Source: Desulfovibrionales bacterium
GTDB taxonomy: Bacteria; Desulfobacterota; Desulfovibrionia; Desulfovibrionales; Desulfovibrionaceae
Direction: 5' to 3'
NCBI GenBank assembly: GCA_030156255.1
Contig: JASGMV010000041.1
Span: forward strand, 1-35,560
Length of the DNA stretch: 35,560 nt
Within the stretch, counting starts at the first letter, position 1. Each line of letters opens with the position of its first letter. Below, piece after piece: positions 8,300-16,111 of this stretch. The position numbers and the translations under genes were made by a program. The notes beneath the pieces are model-generated. The model ran no database searches and had not been told where the DNA came from. It saw nothing but the letters and a program-made list of their open reading frames with translations.

Positions 8300-9709
8300 A
8301 TGTCCGTCATTTTGGTCTTCTCCAAGGATCCCGGCGTATGCCGGAACGTAACCGGGGAGCTTGGCGCCCGGCATGAAATCGTCTGCGTCGATGCTCTCCA
8401 GGACTGCCTGGAGGCGCTGCGGCGCGAACGGCCGAACTTTGTCCTTGTCGATCTGGACATGATCGCGGCCGAGCCGGCGCACAATCGCCAGAACCACGGA
8501 TTCAAGGCGGAGCTTGCTCCCTTTTGGGAGGCCAATCCCCAGGCGGAAGTGGTGGTTCTGTGCCGTCCGGAGCGGATACGGGACGCCGTAGCCGCAGTCA
8601 AGGCCGGGGCCGGCAACTACCTGACCACTCCCCTGCATCCCGAAGAACTGAAGTACGTGCTGGAAAGCCTGCTGGAGGCTCGGCTGCTGCAGTCCGAAGT
8701 CGACGCCCTGCGCGACGGTTTTTGGCGGTCGGAGGCCAGCAAATCGTTGTCCACGGCCAGCCCTCTGATGCGCGAAGTGCTGGAGAAGGTGCGGCTCGTC
8801 GCTCCGGCGAGAACCACGGTGCTGCTCGAGGGAGAGACCGGCACGGGCAAGGGCGTGGTGGCCCAGTTGATCCACCTGAACAGCGCCCAACGCGACGGCC
8901 CTTTCATACACGTGCACTGCGGCGCCATTCCGGAAACCCTGGTGGAGTCCGAACTGTTCGGCCATGAAAAAGGCGCCTTCACCGGGGCGGTGCGCCGCAA
9001 GGTGGGGAAATTCGAACAGGCCGAAGGCGGAACCATTTTTCTCGACGAAATCGGCACGGTTTCCAAGACGGTGCAGGTCAAGCTGCTGCGCGTGCTGCAG
9101 GACCGCGTGTTCGAACGCGTGGGCGGCGAACAAACCATCACGGCCAACGTCCGGGTCATTGCGGCCTCCAACCTGGACCTTAAAAAAATGTGCGACGACG
9201 GCGAGTTCCGCAGCGATCTCTATTACCGGCTGAACGTCTTCTCCATCGTGCTGCCTCCGTTGCGCGAACGCACGGAGGACATTCCGCTTTTGGTCAAAAC
9301 GTTCTTGCAACGGCTGAACCGTTTGTATCCCAAAGAGATATCCAGCGTTTCCAACGAGGCGTTGGGAGGGCTCGCCCGCTACGCCTGGCCCGGCAACGTG
9401 CGCGAACTGGAAAACGTGGTGGAGCGGGCCTTCATCCTGGAGCCTTCGCGAACCCTGACCGCAGCCAGTTTCCCGGCGGAGGTCATGGCCGGCGCGGCCT
9501 TGGGCGAACTGCCGCGGGTGGACGCCTCCTTAAGCTTGCACGAGTACAGGGCGCGGGTGGTGGAGCAGGCCGAGCGTCGCTATCTGGACGAACTCCTCGC
9601 CGCCCACCGCGGCCGGGTGGACAAGACCGCCCGCGAGGCGGGCGTCGGTCCCCGCCAGCTCAACAATCTGATGAAAAAATACGGCTTGAACAAAAAAAAT
9701 TACAAGTAA
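8300..9709 (+). CDS. Sigma-54-dependent response regulator (REC-AAA+-Fis HTH)
   Basis: A protein of 469 residues; the ATG at 8300 follows AGAGGTGG. Residues 1-125 form a REC-like domain, but it is atypical. The N-terminal acidic pair is reduced (VFSKDP), an aspartate is kept in LVDLDM, and the usual KP is replaced (LTTPLHP), so activation by phosphorylation is uncertain. The AAA+ domain is canonical: Walker A GETGTGKG (178-185), GAFTGA at 225-230, Walker B GGTIFLDEIG, and arginine fingers in FRSDLYYRLNV. The C-terminus has a Fis-type HTH (DKTAREAGVGPRQLNNLMKKYG). It lies directly upstream of a sigma-54-type promoter and the KamA/ATP-grasp operon, which it very likely activates. Confidence 0.94.
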   Translation: MSVILVFSKDPGVCRNVTGELGARHEIVCVDALQDCLEALRRERPNFVLVDLDMIAAEPAHNRQNHGFKAELAPFWEANPQAEVVVLCRPERIRDAVAAVKAGAGNYLTTPLHPEELKYVLESLLEARLLQSEVDALRDGFWRSEASKSLSTASPLMREVLEKVRLVAPARTTVLLEGETGTGKGVVAQLIHLNSAQRDGPFIHVHCGAIPETLVESELFGHEKGAFTGAVRRKVGKFEQAEGGTIFLDEIGTVSKTVQVKLLRVLQDRVFERVGGEQTITANVRVIAASNLDLKKMCDDGEFRSDLYYRLNVFSIVLPPLRERTEDIPLLVKTFLQRLNRLYPKEISSVSNEALGGLARYAWPGNVRELENVVERAFILEPSRTLTAASFPAEVMAGAALGELPRVDASLSLHEYRARVVEQAERRYLDELLAAHRGRVDKTAREAGVGPRQLNNLMKKYGLNKKNYK

Positions 9710-9830
9710 GCCGGCTCGTTTCCTTTTTCCTGCCGCCTTCCCTCGTGAAAACGGAAATTTGATTGCCAGTCATCACAAACCGGCAGTTTTATTTCCTACA
9801 GAAAAACCGACCTGAACACCTGCATTTCGG

Positions 9831-9857
9831 GCGTCGCTTGGATTTGAGAAGCGCCGC
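9831..9857. promoter_or_regulatory. Possible enhancer inverted repeat for the sigma-54 activator
   Basis: GCGTCGCTT and AAGCGCCGC are reverse complements with one mismatch, 9 bases apart and about 60 bases upstream of the candidate -24 element. An AT-rich stretch (about 9880-9905) lies between, as often seen where DNA bends between enhancer and promoter. This is a weak single-site call. Confidence 0.3.
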
Positions 9858-9915
9858 TTCCGTATTTATCGCATAGACTTCAATTTTTATTATATTATTA
9901 CAACAGAATACAGCA

Positions 9916-9931
9916 TGGCTCGTATTATGCT
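9916..9931 (+). promoter_or_regulatory. Candidate sigma-54 (-24/-12) promoter for the kamA-like operon
   Basis: TGGCTCGTATTATGCT has the exact GG-N10-GC spacing and agrees with the consensus TGGCACGNNNNTTGCW at all fixed positions except two. It sits about 125 bases before the kamA-like ATG, in an intergenic region of 345 bases directly after a sigma-54 activator gene. The rest of 9710-10054 shows no gene. Confidence 0.6.
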
Positions 9932-10054
9932 TGCTGAGCCGACTTGATCAAGGTGCGCGGTTGATCCGTCAGATTTTCACCAGGGCGGCGGCCGTCCGGC
10001 TCGTTGGGACAAAGAAACGGCCTTAAAAACAACAAGCTACAGGAGCGGATAACG

Positions 10055-11350
10055 ATGGAAGCACAGATTGTGGAAGCAGGCGTGGAAGAGCCTCCACAGC
10101 GAACGAAACCCGTATTTGTTCAATCCAATCCCATGGCGCCGTTCGGCGCCGTCGAAACGCCGGCCGGCAAGATCGTAACGCTGCACGCCCGGCGGACGGA
10201 AAAATTTCCCACCACGGAAAAAGCTCAACAAGTCTATCGCATTCTGGACCCGTCCAGCGGCCCCGAGCAATGGACCGACTGGCGCTGGCAGTTCGCCCAT
10301 CGCATTCGCAATCTCGATATTCTGGAGCGCATCCTGGACCTGACCGAGGACGAACGGGCCGCCTTGTCCGGCGCCGCCGGGCCGTTGCCCTGGGCCGTGA
10401 CGCCTTATTACGCCTCGTTGCTGCACAAAAGCGACTCGGCCCACCCCTTGCGCCGCTGCATGATTCCCAGCCTGGACGAGCTGAAGCGCTCCGCCGGCGA
10501 GGCCGAAGACCCCCTCGCCGAGGACGGCGACAGCCCGGTGTGCGGGTTGGTGCATCGCTATCCCGACCGTGTGCTGTTTCTGGCCACAGGCGTGTGCTCG
10601 GCGTACTGCCGTTACTGCACGCGCTCCCGCGCCGTGGGCCGGCCCGAAAACCGGACGCAAGTGCGCCGCCGCTGGTCCCTGGCTTTGGAGTACATCCGCA
10701 ACACGCCTCGCGTGCGCGACGTACTGGTCTCGGGAGGCGACCCTTTGACCCTGTCCGACGCGGCCTTGGAGTGGCTGCTGCATGAACTGCGCGCCATCCC
10801 GCACGTGGAGATCATCCGCCTGGGAACCAAGATTCCGGCCGTGTTGCCCCAGCGCGTCACCCCTTCCTTGATCCGGATGCTCAAGAAGTTTCACCCGTTG
10901 TGGATGAGCCTGCACATGACCCATCCCGAGGAACTGACCCCGGAATCCGACGAAGCGCTTCGCCGCCTGGCCGACGCGGGCATCCCCCTCGGTTCGCAGA
11001 CCGTGCTGCTCAAGGGAATCAATGACAACGCGAACGCATTGCGGGCATTGTTCACCGGCGAGTTGCAGCGCAGGGTGCGGCCTTACTATCTCTACCAATG
11101 CGATCCCGTGCCGGGCAGCTCGCATTTTCGCACCCCGGTGTCCCGCGGACTGGAGATGATCGACGCCTTGCGCGGCCACATCAGCGGCTACGCCGTGCCG
11201 CAGTACGTTATCGACGCCCCCGGCGGCGGCGGCAAGATTCCCCTGCTGCCGGAGTATGTTCAGGGACGCGAAGGCTCGGACCTGTTGTTGCGCAACTTCC
11301 AGCACCGCCAGTTCCGCTATCCGGACACGGCCGCCCAGGAGACTTTTTAG
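10055..11350 (+). CDS. kamA: Lysine 2,3-aminomutase-like radical SAM enzyme
   Basis: A protein of 431 residues, from the ATG that follows AGGAG. The radical SAM cluster motif is C181-x3-C185-x2-C188 (CSAYCRYC). The PLP lysine is K394 in DAPGGGGK. D350 (QCDP) and D387 (VIDAPGG) have the same spacing to each other and to K394 as Asp293, Asp330 and Lys337 of Clostridium subterminale lysine 2,3-aminomutase, where the aspartates bind the lysine side-chain amine. Glutamate 2,3-aminomutases change these residues. So L-lysine to beta-lysine is the best prediction. It is too long for EpmB, and no epmA or efp is nearby. It is first in a run with two ATP-grasp ligases, PilZ and GNAT genes, next to a sigma-54 activator, so the product is probably modified further. 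Confidence 0.88.
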   Translation: MEAQIVEAGVEEPPQRTKPVFVQSNPMAPFGAVETPAGKIVTLHARRTEKFPTTEKAQQVYRILDPSSGPEQWTDWRWQFAHRIRNLDILERILDLTEDERAALSGAAGPLPWAVTPYYASLLHKSDSAHPLRRCMIPSLDELKRSAGEAEDPLAEDGDSPVCGLVHRYPDRVLFLATGVCSAYCRYCTRSRAVGRPENRTQVRRRWSLALEYIRNTPRVRDVLVSGGDPLTLSDAALEWLLHELRAIPHVEIIRLGTKIPAVLPQRVTPSLIRMLKKFHPLWMSLHMTHPEELTPESDEALRRLADAGIPLGSQTVLLKGINDNANALRALFTGELQRRVRPYYLYQCDPVPGSSHFRTPVSRGLEMIDALRGHISGYAVPQYVIDAPGGGGKIPLLPEYVQGREGSDLLLRNFQHRQFRYPDTAAQETF

Positions 11351-11351
11351 C

Positions 11352-12392
11352 ATGAACGTCGGCATCACCTACGATTTGCGGGACGATTATCTGAAACTCG
11401 GCTACAGCCCGGAGCAGGCGGCGGAGTTCGACTCCGAGGAGACCATTCAGGCCATCGACGCCGCTTTGGCGGAACTCGGCTACGGAACCGAACGCATCGG
11501 AGGCGTCCGGCGTCTGACCGAGCTGTTGGCCGCGGGCCGGCGCTGGGACATTGTTTTCAACATCGCCGAGGGCATGTACGGCGCCGGGCGGGAGGCGCAG
11601 GTTCCGGCGTTGCTGGACGCCTACCGGATTCCCTACACGTTTTCCGATCCTCTGGTTTTGTGCCTGACGCTGGACAAGGCGCTGGCCAAGCAGGCGGTCC
11701 GCGCGGCCGGGCTGGCCACTCCGGACCACCGGATCATTCAGGACGAGGCCGAATTGTCGAACTGGGACATGGCGTTTCCCGTGTTCGCCAAACCCTTGCG
11801 CGAAGGCACGGGCAAGGGCGTGGACGCCTCTTCGCTGGTCCGCAACCAGCTGGCGCTGCGGGGCGTCGTCTCCAGACTGCTGCATCATTTCGGGCCGGTC
11901 CTGGTGGAGTCCTATCTCCCGGGACGGGAGTTCACCGTGGGGGTGGTAGGCGCAGGCGCAAGCGCCCGCTCCGTGGGCGTCATGGAGATTCATCTGCTCA
12001 ACGGCGCGGACGCAGGCTGCTACACCCAGCGCAACAAGGAAGACTGCGCGTCCCTCGTCCGCTACGACCTGGCTTTCGACGAGCAGGCCCAGGCGGCGGC
12101 GGATTTGGCCGTGTCCTGTTACCGGGTTTTGGGATGCCGCGACGCCGGCCGGGTGGACGTACGGCTCGACGCTCAGGGGCGGCCGCATTTCCTCGAAGTG
12201 AACCCCCTGGCCGGACTGCACCCCACGCACTCGGATTTGCCCATCCTGTGGTCTCTCGGCGGCGGACGTTATCTCCAACTCATCCGATCCATCATGGATG
12301 CGGCCATGACGCGCAGGCGCGTTGAGGACGAGTGCTGGGGCGGCGTAAATTCGATCCGCCCGGCTCGCCCGGCGGCCGGAACGCGCCTGTAG
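11352..12392 (+). CDS. ATP-grasp enzyme, D-Ala-D-Ala ligase-like (first of two)
   Basis: A protein of 346 residues from the ATG at 11352, one base after the upstream stop, with CAGGAG about 14 bases before it. N-terminal Ddl-like domain: VGITYDLRDDY, then DIVFNIAEG (Ddl N-domains have a comparable VFN/HG motif). Central part: DKALAKQAVRAAGLATP and FAKPLREGTGKGV, the latter in the place of the nucleotide-covering glycine loop. The metal-binding end is HFLEVNPLAGLHPTHSDLP. The ATP-grasp fold is clear; it would activate a carboxylate as acyl phosphate for attack by an amine. Divergence from true Ddl and the position after a beta-lysine-forming enzyme suggest that a beta-lysine amine or carboxylate is a substrate. 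True Ddl genes usually sit in cell-wall clusters, which this is not. Confidence 0.85.
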   Translation: MNVGITYDLRDDYLKLGYSPEQAAEFDSEETIQAIDAALAELGYGTERIGGVRRLTELLAAGRRWDIVFNIAEGMYGAGREAQVPALLDAYRIPYTFSDPLVLCLTLDKALAKQAVRAAGLATPDHRIIQDEAELSNWDMAFPVFAKPLREGTGKGVDASSLVRNQLALRGVVSRLLHHFGPVLVESYLPGREFTVGVVGAGASARSVGVMEIHLLNGADAGCYTQRNKEDCASLVRYDLAFDEQAQAAADLAVSCYRVLGCRDAGRVDVRLDAQGRPHFLEVNPLAGLHPTHSDLPILWSLGGGRYLQLIRSIMDAAMTRRRVEDECWGGVNSIRPARPAAGTRL

Positions 12393-12400
12393 GCTCCGCC

Positions 12401-13729
12401 GTGCGCGTGGTTGTGCTGCATGACAGACTGGGCCGCAACCCCGGCCCGGACGAACTGGACACCTTGACCCAAGCCCGCGATGCGGCCGAACGCCTGGCGG
12501 GCTTGGGCTTTGAGACGTCGCTCCACCCCTTTGATCCGGACGTCCGAAAGCTGGACAGGCTGCTGACTCCGCGGCCCGACGCGGTGGTGAACCTCGTGGA
12601 GTCCGTGAACGGCTCCCAGGGATTGGCCCACCTGGCGCCGCGGCTGCTGGAGCGCCTGGGGGTTCCGTTCACCGGAACGGGCTCGCAGGCCATGGCCGTG
12701 TGCGGCGACAAACTCATGACCCGGGATACGCTGACGGCTCAAGGGCTGCCCGTCCCGGGCGCCTTGCGACTGGATCGGGCCGCAGCGGCCGGCAGGTTCC
12801 GGGCCGGCGCGTATCTGCTCAAGCCGGTTCGCGAGCACGGCTCCGTGGGCCTGGAGGAGGATTGCCTGATCCACGCGGACTCCAGCGTCGGGTTGCGGCG
12901 TTTGTTGGCGGGCAAAAAACGGGCGACCAGGCTCTCTTATTACGCCGAACGCTTCATTGAAGGGCGAGAATTCACTGTTTCCATCATCGAATCGGCGGGG
13001 TTGGCGTATGTTTTACCTGTTGCCGAGATGCAATTTTACGGCTATCCTCCGAATAAACCGAATATTCTCGGCTATCGCGCCAAATGGGAGGCCGGGTCTT
13101 TCGAGTACGGTTCGACGATGCGCCGGCAGGACTTCGGAAAAGAGGACGCCGAACTGCTTGCCGCGCTTTCGGCGTTGGCCAAGCGCTGCTGGATGGTCCT
13201 GCGTCTTTCCGGATACGCTCGCGTGGATTTTCGAGTGGACGGGCGCGGTCGGCCGTGGATCGTGGACGTGAACGTCAACCCCTGCCTGGCCGCAGACTCC
13301 GGATTCACCGCTGCGGCGGGAAAAGCCGACCTGCCGCTCGAACGGGTTTGGGAACTGCTGCTGCAATCGGCGTTGGCGAGACGCCGCGGCGCAGCCGGAC
13401 GAAATCGAGGAAAGGAAGCTTCAGGTGCCCCAGGATTTTTTCAAAGACATCTCGAACAGCTTCAGCGCTCCGAATTTCACCGGTGTTTCCGCCACCGTTG
13501 TCTTGTTGGTGCTGTCCGGAGTCGCTCTGCTCGCCGCCGTGGGTTTCTTTCTTCAGGCTCGCCGCGCCCAGGAAGCCGCCCACCGAGCTCCGCCGACCTG
13601 GATTCTCGATCCGGCGCTCATCCGCGCCATTTTGGACGAAGCGCTGGTCAACCGGGCCCGGGTGGACCTCGGGCGATACGATTCGGACCACTACAGAAAA
13701 GTCATGCCGTGCGCCTTGGTCAAGGTTGA
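12401..13729 (+). CDS. ATP-grasp enzyme, D-Ala-D-Ala ligase-like (second), with long 3' overlap
   Basis: Start uncertain. GTG at 12401 gives a clean domain start (VRVVVLHDRLG); GTG at 12332 has a better ribosome site (GAGGACGA) but adds 23 unlikely residues and overlaps the previous gene. The domain reads like Ddl: VVNLVES, GVPFTGTGSQAMAVCGDKLMT, LLKPVREHGSVGLEEDC (covering loop), and the metal ligands in VDVNVNPCL. It is clearly different from the first ATP-grasp protein, so the two probably catalyse successive ligations. The expected end is near LLLQSALARR, about residue 330, but no in-frame stop occurs until 13729. It thus runs some 300 bases into the PilZ gene in another frame. A lost stop or a frameshift fusion is possible. 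Confidence 0.8.
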   Translation: MRVVVLHDRLGRNPGPDELDTLTQARDAAERLAGLGFETSLHPFDPDVRKLDRLLTPRPDAVVNLVESVNGSQGLAHLAPRLLERLGVPFTGTGSQAMAVCGDKLMTRDTLTAQGLPVPGALRLDRAAAAGRFRAGAYLLKPVREHGSVGLEEDCLIHADSSVGLRRLLAGKKRATRLSYYAERFIEGREFTVSIIESAGLAYVLPVAEMQFYGYPPNKPNILGYRAKWEAGSFEYGSTMRRQDFGKEDAELLAALSALAKRCWMVLRLSGYARVDFRVDGRGRPWIVDVNVNPCLAADSGFTAAAGKADLPLERVWELLLQSALARRRGAAGRNRGKEASGAPGFFQRHLEQLQRSEFHRCFRHRCLVGAVRSRSARRRGFLSSGSPRPGSRPPSSADLDSRSGAHPRHFGRSAGQPGPGGPRAIRFGPLQKSHAVRLGQG

Positions 13730-14441
13730 GCCCGCCGGCATCGTCTTGGAGGCGCCGGCCAATCGCAAATTGGGAGACTCCTGGAGCGGCAAGGAAGCGT
13801 TCTGCTTCTTAAGCGTCCCCTTCAAAGATAGCCGAAAGAAGACGTTTTACAATTTTTCCAGCGTGATCGAACGCGTGAAACATCAGCGCGGCGGAGCGAC
13901 GTACATCCGCCTCGCTTTCCCGGAAAAACTGGTCATGGGCCAAAAACGGCACACCTTGCGCATCACGCCGGCTCTGGACCAGGTTCCCGAACTATACATC
14001 TGGCCGGTGACCCGCACCAATGAAAATATTTTGGGCGACTATCTGGATCGCGGGCCTAAAGCGGCGAGGCTCCCTCTCGGCGCTTCGCACCGAGTGCTGA
14101 ACATCTCGGGCGGGGGAATTCGGGCCGAGTCGACGTTGAGCAGCAAGGAAGTGAGAGAGCTTTACGGCTATGATTTGGGGCGAAGCTATCTTGTCGGTTT
14201 GGGGTTGGCCGAAGTAGGACGGGAGCCGGAGCGCCATGGATTTGTCGTCAAAGTCGTCAACATGTTCAACGACTTCAAAAACGTCGAAGTAGGGCTGCAA
14301 TTCCAGGAGCGCTACCTGCGGGAGTGCGACCTCCACGGACAGCCGATCTCTACGCCGGTAGAGGAATCGGACGAGGAAGTCGAACAGTGGGTTATCGACC
14401 AAAACCTGCGAATGTTTCGCGAAAAGGGAGTCGTGGAATGA
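13425..14441 (+). CDS. Membrane-anchored PilZ-domain protein (predicted c-di-GMP receptor)
   Basis: A protein of 338 residues. The start is a GTG preceded by GGAAAGGAAG at proper spacing. There is one hydrophobic segment at about 22-43, so the bulk is predicted to lie in the cytoplasm. The middle part (60-165) resembles the YcgR N-terminal-type domain. The PilZ domain carries both c-di-GMP motifs: R175-HTL-R179 (RxxxR) and NISGGG at 226-231 (D/NxSxxG). It lies inside the predicted beta-lysine operon, overlapping the ATP-grasp frame at its start and the GNAT gene at its stop (ATGA). It probably links c-di-GMP level to the activity or localisation of the pathway; it could instead be a motility brake that happens to be cotranscribed. 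Confidence 0.88.
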   Translation: MPQDFFKDISNSFSAPNFTGVSATVVLLVLSGVALLAAVGFFLQARRAQEAAHRAPPTWILDPALIRAILDEALVNRARVDLGRYDSDHYRKVMPCALVKVEPAGIVLEAPANRKLGDSWSGKEAFCFLSVPFKDSRKKTFYNFSSVIERVKHQRGGATYIRLAFPEKLVMGQKRHTLRITPALDQVPELYIWPVTRTNENILGDYLDRGPKAARLPLGASHRVLNISGGGIRAESTLSSKEVRELYGYDLGRSYLVGLGLAEVGREPERHGFVVKVVNMFNDFKNVEVGLQFQERYLRECDLHGQPISTPVEESDEEVEQWVIDQNLRMFREKGVVE

Positions 14442-14965
14442 ATGTGCGCCAACCGGAGCGCAGCATACGATTTCGCCGGACGGTGCGGCCCGGCGATGCG
14501 CCGCGCATCCGTCAATTGACGAAGGCGACGGGTTTTTTCAATCTCGAGGAAACGGCCCTGGCCGCAGAGTTGGTGGACGAACGCCTGGAGCGGGGGGTGA
14601 AGTCGGGCTATCATTTCATCCTGGCGGATAGAGGTCCGAAGCTTGTGGGGTACGCCTGTTTCGGGCCGATTCCCTGCACGTTGTCGAGCTTCGATCTGTA
14701 TTGGATCGTCGTGCATCCTTCGGAGCAAGGACGCGGTCTGGGGCGCCTGCTGCTGCATCAGGTTGAGGCTTCGGCCGTCGGACGCGGCGCTCTTCGCCTG
14801 TATGCGGACACATCCTCCCGGGCGCAGTACGCCCCGACCAGAAGGTTCTATGAATCGGTCGGATTCACGGCCGCCGCGGTCTTTCAGGATTTTTACGCCG
14901 AAGAAGACGACAAGGTGGTCTACGCCAAGACGCTGTCTCCGGTTCAAGGGCGCGAGGCCGCCTGA
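14438..14965 (+). CDS. GNAT-family N-acetyltransferase
   Basis: A protein of 175 residues, translationally coupled to the PilZ gene by ATGA. Acetyl-CoA-binding motif A is clear: DLYWIVVHPSEQGRGLGRLLLHQVE (Q/RxxGxG/A as QGRGLG). Motif B is in APTRRFYESVGFT, followed by FQDFYAEEDDKVVYAKTL. It is shorter than the beta-lysine acetyltransferase AblB (about 270 residues). As last gene of the kamA-like operon, it is a good candidate to acetylate an amine of beta-lysine or of the ATP-grasp product, by analogy with N-epsilon-acetyl-beta-lysine and NAGGN osmolytes. That substrate is inference. A strong terminator follows after about 30 bases. Confidence 0.9.
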   Translation: MNVRQPERSIRFRRTVRPGDAPRIRQLTKATGFFNLEETALAAELVDERLERGVKSGYHFILADRGPKLVGYACFGPIPCTLSSFDLYWIVVHPSEQGRGLGRLLLHQVEASAVGRGALRLYADTSSRAQYAPTRRFYESVGFTAAAVFQDFYAEEDDKVVYAKTLSPVQGREAA

Positions 14966-14994
14966 ACGCGCGGCCGGCGGACGCACAAACGGCG

Positions 14995-15032
14995 AAGGCC
15001 CGCTTCCGAAGCTCGGAGGCGGGCCTTTTTTT
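14995..15032 (+). terminator. Intrinsic terminator of the kamA-like operon
   Basis: A 15-bp stem (AAGGCCCGC... with ...GCGGGCCTT), a 3-base loop and then TTTTT. It lies between the GNAT gene and the convergent ferredoxin gene. Confidence 0.92.
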
Positions 15033-15056
15033 CCCAACAAATCCCGTCCGGGATTG

Positions 15057-15380
<324 letters not shown>

Positions 15381-15498
15381 TTACATAGCGCTAGGCGAAA
15401 AGAATGATGGGGGAGACCCGGACGATGCGCCGGACGCTCCAGGAGCCGGACGCTCAGCGGCGATGCGTCGTTTTGCGGCCTGCGCAGGGTGCTGCGAC

Positions 15499-15527
15499 TT
15501 GTTTTTTTACGGCTAGTTGGATAATTT
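15499..15527 (+). promoter_or_regulatory. Sigma-70-type promoter for the 15562 lipoprotein gene
   Basis: TTGTTT and TAATTT with 17 bases between them, ending 34 bases before the ATG. The rest of the 15240-15561 gap between divergent genes holds no recognisable gene; the ferredoxin promoter must lie on its left side. Confidence 0.55.
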
Positions 15528-15561
15528 CAAAGGCAATTCCAATGCAACCAAGGAGAAGACC

Positions 15562-16017
15562 ATGCGCCGATCGTTGTTGTTCCTGATGCTCTTTTATCTG
15601 GCCGTCTCCCTGGGATGCGGCGCGCGCGAATCCCATTGGAGCGAAGCTGCTGCTTTGCGACAGGACGGCAAATGGAGCGAGGCCGCCCAGGTTTACACCG
15701 AGGTCATCAACACCTCGGACAACGAGCGCTCCGTGGTGGGCGCCTATCTGCACCGTGGGGATTGCTACATGCAGACGGACCAGTTGGCGGAGGCCTACCG
15801 GGATTTACTGGTGGGGCAAACCATGAGCTGCTGGATCACCGACCACCAATCCGGCTACGTCGAGACGTCCGTGGGCTTTTTGGCCATGAGCGAAGCGTGC
15901 AAGACGTATGCGCCCAAGCGGTTGGAGACGTTGAAAAAGAAAATGTCGGCCCAGCAAATCAACCAGGCTGCGGCCGAGGCCAAGAAGCTTATTCCGGCCA
16001 AGTACCTGACGCAGTGA
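15562..16017 (+). CDS. Small TPR-like lipoprotein of unknown function
   Basis: A protein of 151 residues from the ATG at 15562, which follows AAGGAGA. Residues 1-20 form a lipoprotein signal ending VSLGC. The mature part has a helix-turn-helix repeat look: EAAALRQDGKWSEAAQVYTEVI, then GAYLHRGDCYMQTDQLAEAYRDL, two TPR-like helical pairs. A Lys-rich tail (KRLETLKKKMSAQQINQAAAEAKKLIP) follows. I recognise no family. A periplasmic or outer-membrane scaffold role is plausible, but no partner gene is nearby. Confidence 0.82.
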   Translation: MRRSLLFLMLFYLAVSLGCGARESHWSEAAALRQDGKWSEAAQVYTEVINTSDNERSVVGAYLHRGDCYMQTDQLAEAYRDLLVGQTMSCWITDHQSGYVETSVGFLAMSEACKTYAPKRLETLKKKMSAQQINQAAAEAKKLIPAKYLTQ

Positions 16018-16044
16018 TTTCGGGGGGAAGCCCTGTTGCAGGCG

Positions 16045-16088
16045 CGAACGCAGGAGGACCCCTTGCGGGCTGGGGCCTCCTGCGTTCG
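16045..16088 (+). terminator. Hairpin after the 15562 lipoprotein gene
   Basis: CGAACGCAGGAGG pairs perfectly with CCTCCTGCGTTCG, and CCCC/GGGG extends the stem inside. A T-run does not follow directly, so termination may be weak or bidirectional with the convergent gene. Confidence 0.6.
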
Positions 16089-16111
16089 TAGGATAGAGCT
16101 TGCGACCTTTT

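Noticed and set aside
8162-9310. Minus-strand open frame joined in front of the UPF0316 gene
   Set aside because: It is antisense to the sigma-54 activator; the UPF0316 family match starts only at the ATG at 8161.
10055-11350. EpmB (EF-P beta-lysylation) as identity of the KamA-like enzyme
   Set aside because: The protein is longer than EpmB, keeps lysine-specific aspartates of free-lysine aminomutases, and no epmA or efp gene is present nearby.
13084-13812. Third open frame across the ATP-grasp/PilZ junction
   Set aside because: Arg/Ser/Pro-rich shadow; both neighbouring frames have real domains.
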